From Lenzites betulinus (Eukaryota > Basidiomycota > Agaricomycetes > Polyporales > Polyporaceae), in assembly GCA_022264855.1 (NCBI GenBank), contig JABYQU010000050.1, positions 62,001 through 126,000 on the forward strand: a stretch of 64,000 nt of DNA, in the 5' to 3' direction. How positions within the stretch are numbered: the first letter of the stretch is position 1; every line of letters begins with the position of its first letter. The position numbers and the translations under genes are program-made. The notes beneath the pieces are model-generated. The model saw only the letters and a program-made list of their open reading frames with translations, was not told the DNA's origin and did no database searches. Below are positions 44,467-56,487 of this stretch, piece by piece.

Positions 44467-46806
44467 ATGTCGACGATATCAGAGGCCCCTTGCGATGCCT
44501 GGATGCGCCATTACACTTCGAATCGCATCGGAGAGCTCGAGCTCGACGCCATTCTCCGCTCTCTGATCGAGCAAGGCCTGGTCCTACAGACTGACGGTGC
44601 TGGCAATCCTAAGCCTGAAAACAAGCTCAAGGACGCCAACAGTCACAATACAGACACAGACACAGGAAAACACGACCGAATCAACCACAACACCGACAAG
44701 TATCATGCATCTGCGTGTACGCTTTTGTGGGCGGATTTTCCTGAAGCGCCCTCTGCGCCGCGTAAGAGGAACAGCGACGACGATGCAAGCGCACTGGGGC
44801 TCCACGATGTTGTTGAAGAAGGTCTTGGGCGACATAAGCTCGTCGGAGCTCTGAAGCGCATCGTCGATGCCATTTCTGCAACGGCTCTGCCTGGACTCCA
44901 ACCGACCGGCAGGTACATCTCGGCGGAAATATATTGTATGGATAGCGACTCGGAAGAGCGACCATTCCGTCTCCCCGTATGTCAACGATACAGCAAAGAG
45001 TGTGTCCGAGCGCCGCGCTGACAGCTCCTAGGATCGTTGGGAACCGCCTTACAAACAGGCGTGCCACGCCATGCACAGCGACTGCAGGCGGACACATACA
45101 TACAATGTAAGCCGTCTTCCAACGCGACGAAGCAAAGCCTAACAGCATGCCGGCGTGATATTTGCACAGATCACAATCGAAGACACGCAGATCATGCTCT
45201 GGTACTTCTCCCGGTCACACTTCGCGAGGTCGTCGGCCTATAGCTTCTTCGTGTGTTCCTTGTGTTCTGTGTGCTGATATATCGCTCACGGTATACTGCA
45301 GGATGTCCGCACGGTCGTGCACGCGCTCTCGGCCCTCATCTTCTCGACGCCCGAGGAACTTGGCTATGACAAAAACATCGTGCGCATCGCCGAAACCGAC
45401 CAGCAGGGCCCTCATCGGCGCTACGTCTACAGAGTGGGCGATCGATACTTCAAGACGCTCAAATGTCTCCACGAGTACGACTCCTTGGCCATCGCCGGCC
45501 GCGCAACACGCGCATGGGAGGTCATAGAAGTGCGCGCCTTCGACAGCCTGGACCCGCTTCCGAACGCGCAGCCCATGGTGCTCCGAGATGTCTGGATCGA
45601 CGAATGCGCCAGCACGGAGAGTGAGATCCAGACGCAGATCTTCGCGCGCTGCGACGCGCTGGGGGCGAATTTCCCAGCGGACGACGATCCCCGGCTCAGT
45701 CGTGTTGACGAGCCGACGAGGCAGGAACTGCGTCGCCGCCTGGAGGATGGTACCTACAAGGACCTGTTTCTGACGATCGAGGCGGACGAACGGGGCGCGA
45801 TGTCCAAGTCTGTCGCCGAGGGGTTCATCATGGAAAAGGAAGTCTTCACGGCGCCAGTGTATGTCGGCAAGGGTGTTTCGAAGACAGGAGCCGACAGATC
45901 TCGAGCTTCGGACAGCAAGCGCGAATACGAGCCCAGACAACGCAACTTTGTCGTGTACAAAGAGGTATGCTGCGCACTGCACGATTTGAAGGATCTGCAC
46001 GATGTCGTACAAGCACTATTGGACTGCTTATGGGGTGGGTTGGATACCTCGTTGACGTTGTATCGGTGCTGACCTATCTGTGCTCCGGCAGCCGTACAGA
46101 TTCTGTTCCTCATCGGCTGGATCCATCGCGACATCAGCTCCGGCAACGTGCTCTTCTACAATGGACGTGGTATCCTGGGGGATCTTGAATACGCCAAGAA
46201 GTTCGATCTGTCGGTGGGAGGACGCGCAGATCCTCCGACGGTGCGTGCAAATGGCCTAAGACGTGTTCGGTCGACCCTGACGGTTTCGTGTAGGGCACGC
46301 CGTTCTTCATGGCTGTTGAACTCCAGACGGGAAACCCCATATATCATGCTCCCCGTGATTGGGAAGAGGATGAGACCGAACCACAGCCGTCTTCTCCCGC
46401 CGTTCGCCACAACTTCCAGCATGATGTGGAATCGTTCTTCTGGATTCTGCTCTGGGTCTCCCTCACCCGCATCCCAGATCAAGCCATAGCCAATGTGTTG
46501 TTCGATATGAGCGACCCCTATTCCCTCATCGCTCGCTACCAGGTTCTTTTGAACGCGGGCGGGAAACTTGACGAAGCCCTTCGAGGCCTGAGGCCAGATG
46601 TAGCCGCGGATCTCTCAAACGCGCTGCGTATCATGCGGTGGGCGCTCCAGACTAGCTACGACGTTCGGAAGCATGCCTTCCAGGCGATGGAGACGTACAC
46701 ACGCGTGTACGGCTTCTTTCGCCGACAATTGACAACTCTGGTCAACGACGTGCCGCCTGGGCGAGTCGCACTTCGGAAACCTCCCACCCCTCCTCCAGCA
46801 TCGTGA
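44467..46806 (+). CDS. FunK1-B, fungal-specific protein kinase
   Basis: Protein kinase of the FunK1 family, apparently intact. Exons are 44467-44976, 45032-45106, 45170-45250, 45302-46034, 46092-46240 and 46294-46806, giving 686 residues; every phase fits and all introns are 51-63 bp. The start is ATG in front of STISEAPCDAWMRHYTSNRIG; the homologous position in FunK1-A is also ATG. The catalytic loop is GWIHRDISSGNVLF (HRD 478-480, Asn485) and the DFG equivalent is GDLEYAKKF (Asp497), typical FunK1 variants. The C-lobe RHNFQHDVESFFWILLW helix follows in exon 6. Residues 60-90 form a polar Asn/Asp/His/Thr linker. No signal or membrane segment is present; likely cytosolic or nuclear. It lies 0.9 kb from no other gene upstream and heads toward FunK1-C. 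Confidence 0.93.
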
Positions 46807-48488
46807 TTGCGCACCGCAGCTCCCTCGCTCTCCACGAATAGGTCACACACCCAGACAGTGTGCGCCTCGAGCTCCCTCACATGGTAACGTCGCACAAGCG
46901 AGCGCGCTTGCACCACGGGTAAAACCAGGACACGAACGAGAGAAGGCTGGGCGAACTTCGCACCCAGGAGGACCAGTATCAGGTGGCACTAGCCTTTGTA
47001 GCCAAGTGTAGTAAGGCAGACCCTAGAGGGAGAGAGGGCGCGCAGGTCAATTATCTTCCACGCCGCGAGAGCAGGGTATACCCATGATGACATCGCTGTA
47101 TACGGTCTTCTGCGTTCGATCGCCTTGTATTCCCACTGCTAGAATGTTAACCTGCTGCTCAACAAGTCTTGCCTTTAATTATAGTGAACTTGTATCTATA
47201 AAGTAGCTTGTGCCGAGCATTCCATTCGCGCGGCTGCTTTCCGTTGAGTCCTGCCGTAGTTCAGACGCCGCTTGAGTGGGAGAATGGACAATGACCAGCC
47301 TTTGCGGTTGAGGTAGATAGGAAACAATGTGAGGCGCGACTTGGCAGACATAGTACTACCAGCTCGAAAAAGCGAGGCCCACACAAAACTTTACCCCGGT
47401 CCCGGGCTCCGATCTCGACTGGCTGCCTCGTCGACAGCATCGTGTGCATGGACAACGAGCCTGCGGCTCAGTACCCCCGAAACAATCACTACTATGTTAT
47501 GCGGCATACAAACATGCGCGTTTGAACAATTTCAGCCTCCGCTTTTTCGGAGTTCTCGATGGCATGGACATGAAATTCCTGCAGGAAGGCTTGTCCGAGG
47601 TACGCCATTAGCTATAGTACTATGTAGTAAGTAGCCCCACGTTCACACTTCCATCGCCGTTCTGTCTCTTTCCCACCGGTATACTAGTGCTACTATGTGA
47701 AGGCGGATCTCCACATACTCAGCACACAGCCCCGATGAACTCGGCGCAGCCGCCGCCGGCGCGGGCGCAATGCCTGACAGTATTCCGCCTTCTAACTTGT
47801 TGAACTAGGTCTTGTGATAACGGTTCGCAGTGGTTCATGAGCGCATTTGGGTCCGAATCATTGTATACGGTGACACCGGTCTTGCCGAGAGCGACTGGGG
47901 AGATCAATAAGTTGGAGTGGGTATGGGTTAGGGTTACCGCGGTCACATGGCATCAATCCAGTTCTTTGTTCTCCATTTGCGTAAGCTCGTTCGTATTTCC
48001 CTCATCCGAACACATCGATATTGATCAACGCACTCCTCAGGCCACGCGCTTTACACGAGTAAGTCTGGTGAATCGTTCAAATACGACCGATGGGAGCTGT
48101 GAACTGACTTATCGACCGCGCTCCCCCCAACCTCCACCATGGCATCACCCTCATCGTTCACGTCCGACGGACGTCCGGCGGCGAGAGCAGCTACTTCACC
48201 ACCTGCATCCGCTCAGTGCGCTACATTTAGTGCTTGCCTCGATAGTGAGATGCTTACGACCCCTCTCATAGTTCTGACACGTCCGCCACCTGGACACCAA
48301 AGACACCTCCCGCACAACAAGGACAAGCTCTGTTTAGGTACGCTTTCCATATATCAGTACTGTTCGCTTTTTAATACCCTGGCCGGCGTCGTAGCAAGCC
48401 CGTCGCCGACACGCCGCGTACTTTGAACCGTTTTACCAAGCTTGGCCACGACGACCTGAAAGACATCCGCAAGAAGCTGGCGACTGTG
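46807..48488. other. Intergenic, possible upstream exon of FunK1-C
   Basis: No gene is recognised. An ATG frame at 48139-48336 (MASPSSFTSDGRP...PHNKDKLCLG) ends at a TTTAGGTACGC donor-like site 150 bp before the FunK1-C ATG and could be a 5' exon joined to the frame around 48423; I could not fix an acceptor. Confidence 0.4.
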
Positions 48489-51209
48489 ATGATGCCCGTT
48501 ACATTGGAGGGTCCTCATGATGTTTGGCTGAGCCATTACACATCTAATCGCATCGGCGAGGGGGAGCTGAATACCATTCTCCTCCGTTTGATCGAGCAGG
48601 GCATTGTTGTGAAGGTCAATGGCGCAACCCGGGGCGTCAACAATCTCAGCAACGACACTGGCCACGCAGACAATCACGACGACAATCACAAGGCCGACGA
48701 TGACGATGGCGATGGCAACGCCGACGCTCATCACAGATATGACGGCAGCGCCGACAAGGATCACCAGGCAGACAACAGCATGGGTACGCTCTCATGGGCA
48801 GATTTTCCAGATGCGCCGCTTGCCCTGAGTAGGAAGAAGAAAGAAGCCGCTGTGGAAGGCGCGCCCCGCGACGCTCAAGCAGGTTATGAGCGGAAGATCT
48901 TCGAACCTCTGAAGCGCATCATCGACGCCATTTGCTCGACGGCTCTCCCCCACCTAAAGCCGTCCTGTGAGTACATCGTGGAACCGTATGGTACAATCTC
49001 GGAGGTGGAGGGGTCCCAACATTATATCGATGGTTGTTTGAAGCTTCTGAAGACTACCTCTCCCCGGTTTCCCAAGGAGAAGAAAAAGACAATTCAGACG
49101 GCCGACGTCGCAGTAAATTTTGAATTCAAGCTCGAGAACAGTCCCAAGAATGTATCAGATGTATGTGCTTGCTGTTGAAAAGGGTGTCCCTCAACCCGAG
49201 CTGAGAATTCATAGGACCGTTGGAAGGTGCTATACTCGGCATACCACAACATGTACAGCGATTGCAAGCGGGCACACACGTACAGCGTAAGTACTGCTCC
49301 GGGATAATGCAGCGGGGAACGTGCTTACGCCTGGTTTGCATAGATTACGATCGAAGATAGACAGATCGCCCTCTGGTACTTTTCCCGCTCGCACGCCGCC
49401 AAATCGCGCGACTTCGACTTCCTGGTATGTTCCTTATAGTTAGTGTTGCAATGATTTGCTCACAGTATACTGCAGGACGTCCGCGCGGTCGTGCACGCGC
49501 TCTCGGCCCTCATCTTCTCGACGCCTGAGGAGCTTGGCTACGACAAAAATATCACCCGCATCGCCGAAACCAACAAGGACGGACCCCAACTGCGCTACGT
49601 CTACAGAGTGGGCGATCGATATTTCAAGACGCTCAAGTGTCTCTACGAGTACGACTCCTTGGCCATCGCCTGCCGCGCAACACGCGCGTGGGAGGTCATA
49701 GAAGTGCGCGACTTCGGCAGCCCGGACCCGCTTCCGAACGCGCAGCCCATGGTTCTCCGAGACGTTTGGCTTGAGAAGAGCGCCAGCACGGAGAGTGAGA
49801 TCCAGAAGGAGATCTTCGCGCGCTGCGACGAGCTGGGGGCGAATTTCCCTCCGGACAACGATCCCCGGCTCAGCGGTGTTGACGAGCCGACGAGGCAGGA
49901 ACTCCGTCGCCGCCTGGAGGATGGTACCTACAAGGACCTGTTTCTGACGATCGAGGCGGACGAACGGGGCGCGATGTCCAAGTCTGTCGCCGAGGGGTTC
50001 ACCAAGGAAAACGATGTCTTCACGGCGCCGGAGTATGTCGACAAGGGTGCTTTGAAGACAGGAGCCGACAGATCTCGAGCGTCGGCAGTGCGTAGTCTGC
50101 ACAACGGATCGAAACCATGGGTTTTGGACATCCAGCGCGAATACGAGCCTAAACAGCGCAACTTTGTCGTGTACAAAGAGGTATGCTGCGCACTGCACGA
50201 TTTGAAGGATCTGCACGATGCCGTACAAGCACTATTGGACTGCTTATGGGGTGGGTTCGAGACCTCGTTAACGTTGTTAGTATCGGCGCCACTGACGTAC
50301 CTGTGCTCCGGCAGCCGTACAGATCCTGTTCCTCATCGGCTGGATCCATCGCGACATCAGCTCCGGCAACGTGCTCTTCTACAATGGGCGTGGTATCCTG
50401 GGGGATCTTGAATACGCCAAGAAGTTCGATCTGTCGGTGGGAGGACGCTCAGATCCTCGGACGGTGCGTGCAAATGGCCTAAGACGTGTTTCTTCGACCC
50501 TGACGGTCTCATGTAGGGCACGCCGTTCTTCATGGCTGTCGAACTCCAGACGGGATCCCTCATATGTCATGCTCCCGAAGAATGGGAAGAGGATGAGACC
50601 GAACCACAGCCGTCTTCTCCCGCCGTTCGCCACAACTTCCAGCATGACGTGGAATCATTCTTCTGGATTCTGCTCTGGGTCTCCATTACCCGCATCCCAG
50701 ATCAAGCCATAGCCAATGTGCTGTTCGATATGAGCGACCCCTATTCCCTCGCCGCTCGCCACTCGGTTATTTCGAAGCCGGGCGGGAAACTTGACGAAGC
50801 CCTTCGAGGCCTGAGGCCAGATGTAGCTGCGGATCTCTCAAAGGCGCTGCGTTCTATGCGGCGGGCGCTCAAGGTTAGCTACGAAACTCGGAAGCATGCC
50901 TTCCAGGCGATGGAGACGTACACACGCGTGTACGGCTTCTTTCGCCGACAATTGACAACTCTGGTCAACGACGTGCCGCCTGGGCGAGTCGCACTTCGGA
51001 AACCTCCCACCCCTCCACCAGCATCGCGCTCGCGATATGACCCTGCGCACGCGAACACCCTCCATCTGCACAACAAGCTCACAAACCCAGGCGCCGTCCG
51101 TGGAGACCTCCCACACATGGCGACGTCGCAGAAACGACCGCGCTCAGACTCTGGGTCCAACAAAGACACCGAGGAGACCAGGCCTGACAAACGTCGTGTA
51201 CGTGGTTGA
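48489..51209 (+). CDS. FunK1-C, fungal-specific protein kinase, long form
   Basis: FunK1 family kinase, apparently intact. Exons are 48489-49160, 49215-49286, 49344-49424, 49476-50250, 50315-50463 and 50517-51209, giving 813 residues. It is the most divergent of the four in exon 1, with a His/Asp/Asn-rich tract (near 48655-48760) and an extra segment before the exon 1 donor. Exon 4 is 42 bp longer than in A, B and D because of an insertion encoding about AVRSLHNGSKPWVLDI. Catalytic loop WIHRDISSGNVLF and GDLEYAKKF are intact. The C-terminus extends past the PGRVALRKPPTPPPAS end of FunK1-B into a basic tail (TSQKRPRSDSGSN, RPDKRRVRG) that could act as a nuclear signal. The start may be further upstream if a 5' exon exists. 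Confidence 0.9.
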
Positions 51210-53387
51210 GAGGGGCTGGTTCTACCGTCCACGATGGCTCACTCGGTAGACCGTCGATTCCCGCAAATGAGCATTCTTTTCGCCGCACATATCGGCCCAG
51301 GATGGCGTTCCGAAGGATTTACTTGGTGTGCAATGTATCCTGCGTTAACTTGAACGTCCGCCCTGTTTTGTACAGTGATGCTCATTGTTATGTATACGGC
51401 GTGCCTGTGCTACGTTCTTTGTGCATTCACGATCCAGCTTGCTAGCGACTCGATTGTGAACCCGACATGAACCTCAGCTGGGCTATTGCTGTCGTCGCCG
51501 TTCTGCCGCCGATGACGTTTGTTTTCCCACTGTGCCGTTCAAACGTTCACCAATTGCAGACGCACGCGATCTTGTTCTCTTCTTGCAACAAAGCCCTCGC
51601 TTGGAAATGTGTGTGCGAGCCTGGCCTTCAGAACAATGCCTAGGCTCTCTCGCGTCGTGGTCGATATTTTTTCGATGGCATAATGCTGCCTCGGAGTATG
51701 CTGGCGGGAGGCTTTGTTTAGGCCCTGTACTTCTCTGGATCCGTCATCAGCGTCCGAGTCCATCGCCCCTTGCGTGTCGTCTCTCACAACCATTTCCGTC
51801 CAGGCCAGCGTGCATCATCATACAGGCACCCGGATCAGATGTGTACGTCTATGAACTTTCGTGCCCTGTTTGGACAGCATATCACTGACCCATGCTCCGC
51901 GTACGGCGCACTGGCAGGACGCACGAGAACCCCGCAATGCTCTCATCTGTCGATGTATAGTCACAGGGTGCTTGATTGTCTATCGCCCCATGCCGCGTAT
52001 TGGGTTCAATTCCGAAGTGCGGCCTACGAGGATCCTGACGGTACACACCCCGGCATCATCCCAGTGTGCACACCACCCCTCGTCTCCATTGAATATTGGG
52101 CTCCAGGCGGTATGTGCTGCCTATTAGCGCAGTTTCAGGCGGACAGGTTCTCAACATGAATCATCCCCGCAGCATGCGCGCACGCTCCAGAACGAGAGTG
52201 AATGCCCGCGGGATCGTTCGTGACAGCGCGTACCTCGGTCTTACCGGCCGGCATGCGCACACACCCTCCAGTGCGCGCGTCCCCAGCCTTCGCCGCCGCG
52301 GTCTGCGCCCCTGAGTTCTCCTCCCACGTCGCGGAGAACCCGCGCCGTGCTGCGTTCTTGCTCGTGCTCTGCAGCTTCTGAGCTGGGCGTATGGATGTGC
52401 CGCCGTGCCTCCGCTGCCTCTCTACAGGCGCGCGGGGCCTGGTGCCCATGGCCTGTCGTCCATGCGCAGGCGAGTGCGTTCTGGCACCCGCACCTGCGCT
52501 GGGGACGGGCTATATGTGGGGTAGTGCGGCGCGTTGGCCCGGTCGTGCCACGGTTTGGGAGGGCGGTGTACTGCGGATGTACTTTCGGTCGGTCGGGCGT
52601 CGAGTGTGTCATTGTAAGCAGTCTCCCGTGATCCTTCCTGTCCTGACCTCCTCCTCGCTCTTCTACGCGCGAATGGTAGCTGAATGCCCCCCTCGGCAGA
52701 CGGTTACGTGAGGCGTTGAGCGAGAGCTTACGTCCACGTCTAAAGCGGGAGAACTCGGCCGCACGGGGTGGGCTGGTGAATAGCCAATACCCTCCTGCGT
52801 TCCCGCTCTCGAGGCTTCTCGCCCGCGACCGCCGGTCGCTGGGACGCAGGCACGGCTCAGACCCATTCGGAGGAGTGTACCTCGCCGGGAGCACACGCCT
52901 CGACACGTAGGATGTCGAAATTGCCCGTTTCACATCGTGCGGCACGGGACGGCGGTATTCAGCATCGGGTATCGGGCGCGGCGCGTTGCGTGCAGCTTGT
53001 CTCCGCCGGCTTCTGCTGGCCCTCCAGCTCTCCTGGGCCTGAGCCGGGCGTGCGGGCGTCGCGCGGTGCGGGACGAGAGCCGCGTTCTGACGTCGTCTGG
53101 GGCGACACGTTCCGCGCGGACGTCAGACCGCGGGGAGGCTCGAGAAGTCTGCGTGCGCGACGGCGAGGCGTGAGGTCCGGTGCGTCTCTTCGGGCGTGCG
53201 GGCGGCTGCTGATGACGCGCGGGCGTGGACGCGGGTGTGCGCTGGGAGGATGCGGGTGCACGGGGAGGCGAGGGAGTATATAAGGGGGTGCGTTGCAAGG
53301 GGGAGAGCAGGTCCTCAGCGCACTCGCACTCGGGAACTAGCAAGCAGCAAGCAGCCGACTTTGAATCTCGACTTGACGCAGGACAGT
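51210..53387. other. Intergenic with promoter of secreted protein 1
   Basis: No gene is recognised between FunK1-C and the secreted-protein gene. TATATAAG at 53277-53284 lies 104 bp before the ATG at 53388. A tRNA-like GGTTCAATTCC at 52004 was examined and rejected. Confidence 0.5.
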
Positions 53388-54446
53388 ATGAAGACCTTCA
53401 GCACGCTCATCTCCGTCTGCGCCGTCGCCGCGGGCAGCTACGCCCTCCTCACGCGTTAGTCGCGCCCTTCCGCTCTCCCCCGCCCCGCGCCGTTCCTCAC
53501 GTTTTGTCTGTGCTGTTTGTATGTGGACGTTGACGCGACTTGCATTTCTCCCGGGCAGCGCGCGTCGAGACCGAAGTCTGCGCGGGTGCGCGCACGGTGT
53601 CCACCACGAGCGTCCAGGTCGGCGCAAAGACCGTCGAGCTCACGACGTTCGCGTGCGGCGCCGCGGCCCCCGCCGCCGTGCACGCAAACGACGGTTGGTC
53701 CCCTCCTTTTACTCGGGCGTCGCGCGGGCTGCTGACTGCGCTGGTGCGTTTGGTTTCGGTTTCGGTTTTGTGCTTCGGGGACGTGTCCGACATGAGCAGA
53801 CCCGGCGCCGAGCGCGACCAGCATTGCGCCCGCTGCGCCGACGCCGACTGTGGACGTGTGCGGCGAGATCTGTGCGTGTTGTTGAGCTTGGGAGGTATTT
53901 TGGGAGAGCTGACCTGGTTGATAGGCAGGAACACGTGCGGGGACAGCGGGAACCTCCCGCCGGTGACGGAGGACTGCGCGACGATCATGGACGCGATCAC
54001 GATCCTCAACGGCTCTGTCTGTGCGTCCCGTTCTCTTACCTTCCTGCTCCCTGCCGTGCGTGCGCTGACCAGGTGGGGTGTGGGCTATAGCGCCGTCGTT
54101 CCAGGTCCCGGCGTTCCACGTGCAGACGCTCTCGTTCGGGACGTGCCGGTTCTTCTTCGAGAACGACTCGCCGTTCATCACGAATCAGTGTTGGCTCTCC
54201 TTCGTGAGTAGTTTCGTGCCTTTGCCGAGGGAGGGGGAGGGGCGGAGCGCTGACGATGGGTGTGGATGCAGGGCCAGACGGCGAGTGCGGCAGCGAGCGC
54301 GTGCCTCCCGCCGGTGCAGCCGGTGAACTCGGAGGGGATCTGCGTCGCGCCAGATGCGTCGTGGCGCATTGGGTGCGTGTTCCTCGTATGTGGTCCAAAA
54401 AGTGGGGAATTTGGCTGACCGCGGCGGCAGCGTCGCGCACTCCTGA
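53388..54446 (+). CDS. Secreted ten-cysteine protein 1, unknown function
   Basis: Small secreted protein with no recognised domain. Exons are 53388-53454, 53559-53693, 53800-53871, 53925-54020, 54091-54203, 54272-54372 and 54431-54446, giving 199 residues. An N-terminal signal peptide (MKTFSTLISVCAVAAGSYA) is followed by ten mature cysteines in the order ETEVC, TFAC, DVC, EIC, NTC, EDC, GTC, QCW, SAC, GIC. Motifs shared with the paralogue at 57837: VCAGA, SGNLPPV, AITILNG, FHVQT, GTCRFFFEN, PPVQPVNSEG and a terminal AHS. The last four exons (96, 113, 101 and 16 bp) have exactly the same lengths in the paralogue. Acceptor of the last exon was chosen because it restores the conserved AHS end. 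TATA element 104 bp upstream. Confidence 0.85.
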
Positions 54447-55774
54447 GCGTGTGCAGGGGAATGCACGAGCGGGTCACTGTGCCGCGCTCGGGAATGCTGG
54501 ATCGACAACTGGTCTTTGGGTTTCGCACTATGGGTTAATGGGGGTAAATTGGGTTGTTCAAATTGGGGTATTGGGTCTATCTATGGTCAATCTTGTAAAG
54601 CTCAGATTTTGGAGTGCACGTATATATGTTTGGATGCTGGAACTCACTGCGGGAAGTTCACTCGTTCATCCGGGGTACGGCGTCCCGTAGCCTGAAGTGG
54701 CTATGTACGGTATTTAGGGCCTGGAATTTCAAGCTCAGGGACGTCTGGCAGTAGTAATATATACATACAGTTAGTCGCATGCATACTCTGCCTCACGTCT
54801 CAGCGATTTGGCGTCATCGCGGCCGACGTGGAAACGCCTGTCCGATTCAGCACGTTCATGCTGTAAATTGCATCGATCCGGGCTCATCACAACCCCGTCT
54901 TGACCTGAATAGCTGTGTTGTATATTCAAGCGCACGATCCAGAGTCACAGACCATCGCGGACTAGGTATTGCTCTGGGGGATTTGTATACGCTTCACGTA
55001 GATTCGACGATACCGGTGTTCCACCGATGTGAGCCTAAGTGTCATGGGTGCGTCACTGAGAGGTGCTATTAGTATGGGACCGTCAGGATTGCGTATTAAG
55101 AGTGGTCAATGGAGCATCACGAAGGCGAAGAGGGGGGCGGGAGGGGATGAAGGTCGGAGGTGAAAGCAGCCGAAGCGCGTGCCTTGCTCAGGGCGCCTTC
55201 TTGCCACTGTTCCTCCACCTATACTGTTACCAGGAACAATATTCTTGTCCTACCAGAGGCTTGCCGACTGGCGCATGTACACAACTAGCCCCATCGTGGC
55301 GAGAACTCCGTATGTAGTTGGCACTACTAGTCAGCCTGAGGCTTTGTGGCGCACCCTCTCCGCCGATCAATATACTCTCTCTCTCATTCCTCGGACTCTG
55401 GCAGTACTGGGCCCGGCGTGCAGCTTTCGCCATCTACTTCTAGCCCGGGCTGTGTCTCGCTCGTCGGCCACATGCAGCTCGTTGTCCTCTCTATGTCCTG
55501 CACCGGTCCACCGCCTACGGAGATTGTAAACGTTCATTCGCGATGGATCCGATCGTTGACGTCTCCGTCCGCCGCAGGCACAGCGCTGAATGCTCTATGC
55601 ACATCGATCATATGTCCAGGGCTGCGCAATATCGTCTCGGCCTCGAAAGCTCGTTTAGCTTGTCAGTCTGCTTCGACGTTCGCGGTGGGATTAGCTGTCA
55701 GCTGCGTGTCGATTCGGCGATAGTCGCCCCAGCGCCGAACTCCGCTCCTTACTGCTTGCTGTCTCGACTCCCGC
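54447..55774. other. Intergenic, no gene recognised
   Basis: No supported gene. Frames around 55180-55770 overlap on three frames without family features. Confidence 0.5.
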
Positions 55775-56487
55775 TACTATCCTGACACGGGTAATGCAAA
55801 TGGTTTAACCTTTCGCTCCGTTATAAGCTCCTCCCTCCGTTTAGCCCCTCCAAATTTGACCTGGCATACAAATGATGTCTTCCAAAGATCCCTGTGTACT
55901 TCATTTCTGCGTAGGGCTCGAAGAACTGACCTCGGAGAGTTCCCGGTGGGACGACTTGTTTTCGCCATGTAATGCAAAGGACTGTCACGATCAATCACGC
56001 CTGAGATTGGAACTCCGACTCGCCAACGCGCGCATTTGCACTCGCCGTCTCCTCCACACCATCACCAGCCCCAGCGCTCTTTCTCGCTTGGTGGGCGGAG
56101 TTCAAATATGTCACTCTCGAGGTCGACCTCAAATGCAACATCTCTTGTTATGAGGATTTGACATGTACTGCAGTGAATCGGGTAGAGAGGACATACAGTA
56201 GGCATGGAAAAAGTGTTATCCACCAAGTTTCAGCGTTATCGAAGGGGACCGCACGTGCAGATCTCATCATCAAGTGCCTCAAATTTGCATACACTGACCG
56301 CTCTCGAGCACTGTTTGTCACATTCCCGTCCCAGACCGTCCTCAAATATTATGAAACTCGGTAGCCATACTACCATGTCTATTAAATACCCCCCTACAAA
56401 ATTTGGGAGTACACGGAGGGCGGAAGGAGCCAGGATCTGTGATTTGCACTAGGTGTCTACATTTGCATTACCCGTGTCAGGATAGTA
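55775..56487. mobile_element. Non-autonomous TIR transposon, TA-flanked, 713 bp
   Basis: 55775-55802 and 56460-56487 are perfect 28-bp inverted repeats beginning TACTATCCTGACACGGG. The outermost TA on each side fits a TA target duplication as in Tc1/mariner elements. Just inside, a second imperfect inverted region contains CTCCCTCCGT at 55831-55840 and a matching ACGGAGGG at 56413-56420, reminiscent of Stowaway/mariner ends. The interior has no transposase-like frame, so it is a MITE-like element mobilised in trans. No second copy is visible in this window. Confidence 0.85.

Noticed and set aside
47922..47936. Telomere-like GGGTTAGGGTTA
   Set aside because: Only two units, within ordinary intergenic DNA; a single similar CCCTAACCC at 7608 is also isolated. 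Not evidence of a telomere.
51950..52025. Possible tRNA gene with B-box GGTTCAATTCC
   Set aside because: The T-stem has a G-G mismatch, and no acceptor stem or convincing A-box could be folded.
53456..54181. Minus-strand frame opposite secreted protein 1
   Set aside because: Antisense shadow; the plus strand has a signal peptide, consistent splice sites and a paralogue.
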